Source: Allobaculum sp. (GTDB lineage Bacteria > Bacillota_I > Bacilli_A > Erysipelotrichales > Erysipelotrichaceae). From it: DNA of 11,025 nt. The notes below the pieces were generated by a model, which was given only the letters and a program-made list of their open reading frames with translations, had not been told where the DNA came from and did no database searches. The DNA is taken from NCBI GenBank assembly GCA_014803815.1, contig JAAVAY010000003.1, positions 1-11,025 on the forward strand, in the 5' to 3' direction. This document shows positions 6,975 to 11,025 of this stretch, piece after piece. Positions within the stretch are counted from its first letter, which is position 1. Each line of letters opens with the position of its first letter. The position numbers and the translations under genes were made by a program.

Positions 6975-8280
6975 GAATGAGCGAATCAGCGGGCAAAGTT
7001 TCATATTCTTGCCAATTGGCGTATTTTGAAAGGCCTTCTTGGGGTGGATCGTTGACTTCAGGTTTGGCTTTTTGAACAGGGATGGAGGATTCATCAAAGG
7101 GTTGTTTCGAAAACAGCTCATCAGGAGAGTTAAAGTTTTTCGTATCCTGCAAATTTTCCGAGTCCATCATAGCCACATGAGGACTTGCTTCCTGCAACTC
7201 CTGTTTGTTGGTTTGCTTGGTGGCTAAAAGGACGGGATGCGTAGCTTGGGCAATGGTGCGCTTTAATAAACGGTACGAAGAGTGCGCCGGATGAAAGTGG
7301 GGCGAAATCATGCCTGTGCGTTCAATGAAAAGTTCAATGCCCACAAAGAGAATGGCCATCATGAGAAGTCCCGCTTTGCGATTGGATATGTAAAGAAAAG
7401 CACTCATACCAAAGCCAAAGGTAATCCCACACATGATGATAACGCTGTGGGTTTGACCAAAGCGGCTCATGAGTTGATGATGCAAATGAGAGCGATCCGC
7501 CTGATCCACGGGGATCTTTTTTATTTTGCGGCGCAATATGGCAGAAAAAGTATCGATGATGGGAAGGACTAAGATCAAAATCGGAAAGCCTAAAGTCATC
7601 ATCGTGGATGACTTAAAGCCTAGTAGCGAAAGAGCAGCAATCGTACTGCCAAGAAAAAGCGAGCCACAATCGCCCATAAAAATCGAAGCTGGATGGGAAT
7701 TGTATAATAAAAACCCTAAAATGGCGCCCATCAAGATCAGCGATAATAAGATGATATCTCCTCTACGATCCACAATCGAAATCGCACTGACAACCGAGAG
7801 CACCACTAATATCATGCCCCCACACAATCCATCGAGTCCATCCAATAAGTTGATCGCATTGGTGATGCCTACAATCCATAGGATGGTAAAGATGCCACAA
7901 ATGAAGGGATTAGTGATGGAAAAGCGAAAGATGCGCAAGGTATCCACACCTACCCCAAAGTACAACAAGATGAGTGCCGCTAAAAGTTGCAAGCCAAATT
8001 TCATCTTAGCGGGCAAATCGAGAAAGTCATCCCATAAGCCGATTAGAAACATCATGGAACTCGTCAAAAACACGCCCATCGTCGAACGATCCGGCGTAAA
8101 AAACAACAGTAAACCGATCACAAACGCAAAATAAATCGCAATGCCCCCAATACGGGAAATAATGCCGTGGTGAATGGTGCGATTATTTTGTTTTGCCCAA
8201 GCGTCTGTCCACTTGGAGACGATTTTCACAATTGGAATCAAAAGAGCGGACAATACAAAGGGGACCACAAAGGTCAACAC
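6952..8280 (-). CDS. tagO: Undecaprenyl-phosphate GlcNAc-1-phosphate transferase (MraY/WecA/TagO family)
   Basis: This 442-residue multi-pass membrane enzyme would transfer a sugar-1-phosphate, probably GlcNAc-1-P from UDP-GlcNAc, to undecaprenyl phosphate on the inner face of the membrane, the first step of teichoic acid or related wall-polymer synthesis. Family motifs are present: GLWDDFLDLP with D84-D85, NAINLLDGLDGL at 141-152, FMGDCGSLFLG at 201-211 and SHLHHQL at 264-270. These place it nearer WecA/TagO than MraY. After the last membrane helix (about 305-320) there is a hydrophilic tail of about 120 residues, beyond the usual family length and probably cytoplasmic. The start is a GTG at 8280, chosen because it begins the first helix as in relatives; the AGGAGG at 8298-8303 is rather far upstream (17 nt). 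It has its own promoter and terminator and is divergent from the lipid kinase. TagO versus another WecA-type role is not settled; no neighbouring wall-polymer cluster is seen here. Confidence 0.88.
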   Translation of the reverse strand: MLTFVVPFVLSALLIPIVKIVSKWTDAWAKQNNRTIHHGIISRIGGIAIYFAFVIGLLLFFTPDRSTMGVFLTSSMMFLIGLWDDFLDLPAKMKFGLQLLAALILLYFGVGVDTLRIFRFSITNPFICGIFTILWIVGITNAINLLDGLDGLCGGMILVVLSVVSAISIVDRRGDIILLSLILMGAILGFLLYNSHPASIFMGDCGSLFLGSTIAALSLLGFKSSTMMTLGFPILILVLPIIDTFSAILRRKIKKIPVDQADRSHLHHQLMSRFGQTHSVIIMCGITFGFGMSAFLYISNRKAGLLMMAILFVGIELFIERTGMISPHFHPAHSSYRLLKRTIAQATHPVLLATKQTNKQELQEASPHVAMMDSENLQDTKNFNSPDELFSKQPFDESSIPVQKAKPEVNDPPQEGLSKYANWQEYETLPADSLIPSHTAKR

Positions 8281-8328
8281 ACATCGCGTTTTGCACCCCT
8301 CCTTTCCTCTTTTTTAAATCATAAAATT

Positions 8329-8357
8329 AGTATAAGACAGGCTGTCAAAATTGCCAA
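8329..8357 (-). promoter_or_regulatory. Sigma-A-type promoter of the tagO/wecA-like gene
   Basis: On the minus strand TTGGCA (8352-8357) and TATACT (8329-8334) are separated by exactly 17 nt, both boxes matching the consensus at five of six positions. Transcription would start near 8322, about 40 nt before the GTG start and upstream of the AGGAGG at 8298-8303. Confidence 0.7.
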
Positions 8358-8446
8358 AAGCGCTTTGGTCTGGACCTCTTTGCTTTTGCTTCCCTTACAT
8401 TCCCTTGGCATTTTATAAAGCAAGAGAAAGGGGAAGAGGGAGTGGG

Positions 8447-8465
8447 CTTATACTAAGCGAGGAGG
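8447..8465 (+). promoter_or_regulatory. TATACT box and ribosome site before the lipid-kinase gene
   Basis: TATACT (8449-8454) lies just upstream of AGGAGG (8460-8465), which stands 7 nt before the ATG at 8473. As a -10 box it would start transcription inside the ribosome site, and no -35 is found at the right distance, so the true promoter may be elsewhere in 8360-8440. The 10-base string CTTATACTAA here is repeated in inverted orientation at 8327-8336, over the other gene's -10. Confidence 0.3.
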
Positions 8466-8472
8466 TATCGAG

Positions 8473-9480
8473 ATGAAAAAATTGTTGTTAGTCTATAACC
8501 CCTTTTCGGGCGATGGACGCATCCGCTATTCCTTAGCCGATTTAGTCGAACTCTTTTCCAACGCGGGATTTTTAACCACGCTGTATCCCACCCATTATGC
8601 AGGGGATGCCAAAAACTTCATTCAAACCAAGGGGGCTTTTTACGATCGCATCATCGTCTGTGGAGGCGATGGCATGATGCATGAAGCCATCAATGGCTGG
8701 ATGCAGGGACTCGATATGCCCTTACTTGGCTATATTCCTAGTGGTACAGTCAATGATTTTGCCAGTACCCACGATATTCCCAAAGATTTAATGGAAGCGG
8801 CGCAAGTAGCTAGTGGCAAGACGTGGAGCAGTTTGGATAGCGGCACGTTCAATGGAGAGTATTTTGCTTATGTCGCTGCCTTTGGCATTGGCACGAGTGT
8901 CTCGTATCGCACCTCCCAACGCAAAAAAAAGCGCCTTGGCTCTTTAGCCTATGTTTTAGAGGCGCTGACGACAGTGGACTTTACCCATTGGGAAAACAAT
9001 TGTGAAACGATGAAGATTATTTGGAAAGGTGGGCAAAGTGAAGGGGACTTTTTGTATGGCATGGTTTCAAACTCCAAATACGTCGCTGGAACCGATTTTT
9101 TCACCAAAGACCTCTTCAACTGGCACGATGGCTTATTGGAAGGCTTATTTATTCGTCGACCCATGAATTTGATGGAACTCAACACCATCATTGCGGGAAT
9201 CACCCGCTCCGATTTTAGCCATCCCTTATTCATTCAAGTGCAAAGTCCGTGGTTTCATTTTGAGTGTAAGCATGCCGCTTGGACTTTGGATGGGGAATTT
9301 GGGGGCATTCACGATCGCGTCGAGATCAAAGTCGTTCCCTCCGCTTTAAAATTAGCCCTTCCTGAAAGCCACCTTCAAGAATGGCCACTTCTCAGGCAAG
9401 AGGAAGTCAAAGAAGAATTCATAGAGAAAGATAAAGATAAGGATATAGAAGACGATCGAAAGATAGAGAGCCGACTATAG
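8473..9480 (+). CDS. Diacylglycerol/lipid kinase family protein (DgkB/YegS-like)
   Basis: This 335-residue cytosolic or membrane-associated kinase belongs to the DAGK catalytic-domain family (DgkB, YegS). Members phosphorylate diacylglycerol or related lipids with ATP, and in Gram-positives DgkB recycles diacylglycerol released by lipoteichoic acid synthesis. Seen in the sequence: NPFSGDG at 9-15, the nucleotide-binding GGDGMMHEAING at 64-75, PSGTVNDFA at 89-97, and a DGE motif (TLDGEFGG) in the C-terminal half. The usual Thr after GGDG is Met here, which is unusual but not clearly disabling. The last 20 or so residues are a highly charged Lys/Asp/Glu tail. The start follows a perfect AGGAGG by 7 nt. 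It diverges from the tagO/wecA-like gene and ends in a terminator that overlaps its stop. The substrate is inferred from family; sphingoid or other lipid substrates are possible. Confidence 0.88.
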   Translation: MKKLLLVYNPFSGDGRIRYSLADLVELFSNAGFLTTLYPTHYAGDAKNFIQTKGAFYDRIIVCGGDGMMHEAINGWMQGLDMPLLGYIPSGTVNDFASTHDIPKDLMEAAQVASGKTWSSLDSGTFNGEYFAYVAAFGIGTSVSYRTSQRKKKRLGSLAYVLEALTTVDFTHWENNCETMKIIWKGGQSEGDFLYGMVSNSKYVAGTDFFTKDLFNWHDGLLEGLFIRRPMNLMELNTIIAGITRSDFSHPLFIQVQSPWFHFECKHAAWTLDGEFGGIHDRVEIKVVPSALKLALPESHLQEWPLLRQEEVKEEFIEKDKDKDIEDDRKIESRL

Positions 9481-9508
9481 AAGAAGAAAAATAGAGTGGC
9501 TCTTTTTC
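9467..9508 (+). terminator. Terminator of the lipid-kinase gene
   Basis: AGAGCC (9467-9472) pairs with GGCTCT (9498-9503), with an inner CTAT/ATAG pairing and a following TTTTT. The stem begins in the last codons of the gene. A second small hairpin, AAAAAGG/CCTTTTT (9523-9541), followed by a T-rich run, may act as a backup. Confidence 0.7.
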
Positions 9509-9597
9509 ATGGAAAGCAAAAAAAAAAGGGGAATCCTTTTTGGGTGTTTTCTTTTTTTAAGAAAATGGCGCACAATAGGGATTTAGAAGTGTCTTTA

Positions 9598-9646
9598 TTT
9601 CAACCCGTGTGGTTGAAAGCACCAAGAAACACTCTTTGGTGCTTTT
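9598..9646 (+). promoter_or_regulatory. Tandem hairpins in the leader of the LCP gene
   Basis: Two adjoining hairpins lie 24 nt before the next gene: TTTCAACC/GGTTGAAA with a CGTGT loop (9598-9618), and AAGCACCAA/TTGGTGCTT (9617-9646) followed by a short TTTT. The second resembles a weak intrinsic terminator. The arms adjoin and share two bases. This may be an attenuator or simply a terminator for transcription arriving from the kinase gene; no known riboswitch class is recognised. Confidence 0.45.
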
Positions 9647-9669
9647 GATATATAAGAAGGGGATTTTTC

Positions 9670-11025
9670 ATGCATCAAGACGACATGCAAGACCAAACGG
9701 CCAATTCTCGTGAAACCATCCCAATCGAGAAACTGGCCGATTTTGCCGCTAAGAATTCGACGGTGCCCAAACGCTCCGCTAAAACCCAATCTTCCACCAA
9801 CAAACGCATTCGCTTAGCCGATGCGACCAATACCCAAAGTACAGGCCTAGCGCAAAATACTTCTGGAAAATCATCCATAAAAATAAATAACCAAACATTT
9901 AGGGGAAAGCCTACCGATATCGTCGTTCCCCTAGATAGTACAGGGTCTAAACCAAGTACCGTACCCTCTGTTACCCAAGACTTAGAGAGTTTGGCAGCGC
10001 AAATTCAAGCTGCTAAATCGCACATTCAAGAGCCTGGCGACATCGTACAAGCGAAAGCCGAAGCGAAGGCGAAAGCAGAGGCCGAAGCAAAAGCCAAAGA
10101 AGAACAGGCCCAAAAGGAAAGCCAAGCCAAGAAGACGTCCTCTAAAAAGAAAAAAAAGGCGAACTCTCAATCGACTCAAAGCTCCTCGGAAAAGAAACAG
10201 ACCACTCAAAGCAATAAAACGAGTAAAAAGAGCAACAAAAAGAAAAAGACTAAGAAAAAAGGCAAAGAGGCAGCTCCAGTCGAGGAGAAAGTGGAATTTG
10301 AAGTCATTCAACCCAATGCGCCCAAGGAGAAAAAGCCACCCAATCCCATCTTAGTCAAAGCCGGAAAAGTCATCTGGACTCTGCTCAAAGCCCCAGGGAC
10401 CTACGCCTTAATCATCGTCATCATAGCCATTGGCGCTTTTTTGATGAAGATGTTTCAACTGTCGCTTTTTAAAGTCTCCTTAGCTGGACTCATCTTAGGC
10501 GTATCTTTAGTGGTAATGAGCTTAGCTGGGTATTGGTTTTTCCTGACTTCCCATAAGTTTTGGCAAGTGCCAGCCTTATTACTTTGTGCGGCCTTAGTCG
10601 GTTGTTCCTTTTATGGACAGCGTGAACTCTCCAGTTTTTCCGCGATGTTAGAGACCATTTGTAAACCAGGCGCCACATTTATTCAAAGCGTAGGACTGTA
10701 TGCGCCAACCCTCATTCCCATTAATGACTTGAACACCTTAAATGGAGAAACACTCGGAATTATGGAAAATCGGGATACCGCGGCAGTCAATGCACTACTC
10801 GATGACCTCTTGGCCCAAGGCATTCATGTGAAAACTAAAGCGTACAACTCGCTGCAACAACTGTACAAAGCCGTGCGTGGCCAAGCCATTCGTGCCGTTA
10901 TCTTAAATCCAGGCGATGTCAAACTCATCGAGGAATTCGCTGGAGTCGGTCAATCCAGCACGCAACTCTCCGCCGTGTATCGCGTACCCGTCAATACTGA
11001 GGTAAGTACTCCTATATCACATAAA
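9670..11025 (+). CDS. LytR-CpsA-Psr (LCP) family protein, N-terminal part, runs off window
   Basis: An open frame of 452 codons runs from ATG 9670 (AAGGGG ribosome site 7 nt upstream) to the window edge with no stop. LCP proteins move undecaprenyl-pyrophosphate-linked polymers onto peptidoglycan at the outer membrane face. Residues 1-235 are hydrophilic: a Ser/Thr/Asn-rich start, a Lys/Ala/Glu segment (about 118-145, probably helical) and several lysine clusters (150-210). Three hydrophobic segments follow (about 245-262, 266-292, 297-316). The remaining extracellular part, from MLETICKPG to the edge, has the pattern of the substrate-binding-like domain that precedes the LCP domain in many Clostridia-type homologues (LNTLNGETLGIMENRD, VKTKAYNSLQQLYKAVRGQ, RAVILNPGDVKLIEE). 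The LCP catalytic domain would begin just beyond the window, so the family call depends on this preceding domain and topology. The very long lysine-rich cytoplasmic region is unusual. Its location beside tagO/wecA-like and lipid-kinase genes fits a wall-polymer role. Confidence 0.75.
   Translation, partial: MHQDDMQDQTANSRETIPIEKLADFAAKNSTVPKRSAKTQSSTNKRIRLADATNTQSTGLAQNTSGKSSIKINNQTFRGKPTDIVVPLDSTGSKPSTVPSVTQDLESLAAQIQAAKSHIQEPGDIVQAKAEAKAKAEAEAKAKEEQAQKESQAKKTSSKKKKKANSQSTQSSSEKKQTTQSNKTSKKSNKKKKTKKKGKEAAPVEEKVEFEVIQPNAPKEKKPPNPILVKAGKVIWTLLKAPGTYALIIVIIAIGAFLMKMFQLSLFKVSLAGLILGVSLVVMSLAGYWFFLTSHKFWQVPALLLCAALVGCSFYGQRELSSFSAMLETICKPGATFIQSVGLYAPTLIPINDLNTLNGETLGIMENRDTAAVNALLDDLLAQGIHVKTKAYNSLQQLYKAVRGQAIRAVILNPGDVKLIEEFAGVGQSSTQLSAVYRVPVNTEVSTPISHK

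Noticed and set aside
3343..7480. Long target duplication flanking the R-M operon
   Set aside because: The right-hand copy is embedded in an intact gene that continues through its own 3' end and terminator, so the two copies do not sit directly at the borders of an insert as that model needs.
7526..8134. A 202-codon plus-strand ORF inside the tagO/wecA-like gene
   Set aside because: It is antisense to a gene with clear family motifs, is Lys/Pro/Met-rich without recognisable domains, and has no suitable ribosome site.
9598..9646. A known riboswitch in front of the LCP gene
   Set aside because: Only two simple hairpins are visible; no conserved core of any riboswitch class I know is present.
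9982..10311. A Leu/Phe-rich minus-strand ORF that looks like a membrane protein
   Set aside because: It is the reverse of the Lys-rich region of the LCP protein; AAG/AAA codons read backwards give Leu/Phe.

Overview
The window looks like part of the chromosome of a low-to-moderate GC Gram-positive bacterium (Bacillota). The evidence is strong Shine-Dalgarno sites, Rho-independent terminators after most genes, an undecaprenyl-phosphate sugar-1-phosphate transferase of the TagO/WecA kind, a DgkB-like lipid kinase, and the start of a LytR-CpsA-Psr (LCP) protein with the extra extracellular domain common in Clostridia and Erysipelotrichia. An Erysipelotrichia-like host is a guess from style, not something the sequence proves. 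No rRNA, tRNA, CRISPR array or intact insertion sequence was seen.

Layout, left to right. (1) 1-470 holds a decayed minus-strand gene with several in-frame stops and a frameshift. (2) 669-3137 is a large secreted mosaic protein: signal peptide, two Ig-like modules, Ser/Thr linker, an unrecognised central part, three DUF5648-type repeats and a C-terminal beta-rich domain. It ends in a clear terminator and is visibly more AT-rich than the genes on the right. (3) About 3343-3640 is a broken, diverged copy of the 3' part of the tagO/wecA-like gene that stands intact at 6952-8280. (4) 3834-6274 is a minus-strand restriction-modification operon: a XamI-family endonuclease followed, with a 43-nt overlap, by an N6-adenine methyltransferase with an NPPY motif, ended by its own terminator. 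(5) 6275-6935 has no intact gene. It holds the endonuclease promoter and leader, a 16-bp hairpin that masks a perfect Shine-Dalgarno of a 13-codon ORF, and scattered coding-like remnants. (6) 6952-8280 (minus), 8473-9480 (plus) and 9670 to the window end (plus) form an envelope group: the TagO/WecA-like transferase, the DgkB-like kinase divergent from it, and the partial LCP protein.

How the parts fit. The right-hand genes can be read as one theme of anionic or secondary cell-wall polymer metabolism. The transferase starts a lipid-linked polymer, the LCP protein would attach a finished polymer to peptidoglycan, and the lipid kinase would recycle diacylglycerol. The left and middle (surface mosaic, R-M unit, decayed genes, partial duplicate) look like an accessory zone built next to this conserved block. 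No clearly new multi-gene system was found. The strongest items for a second look are the R-M unit with its R-first order and attenuator-like leader, the tagO/wecA fragment beyond it, the masked Shine-Dalgarno at 6484-6574, and the uncharacterised parts of the surface protein.
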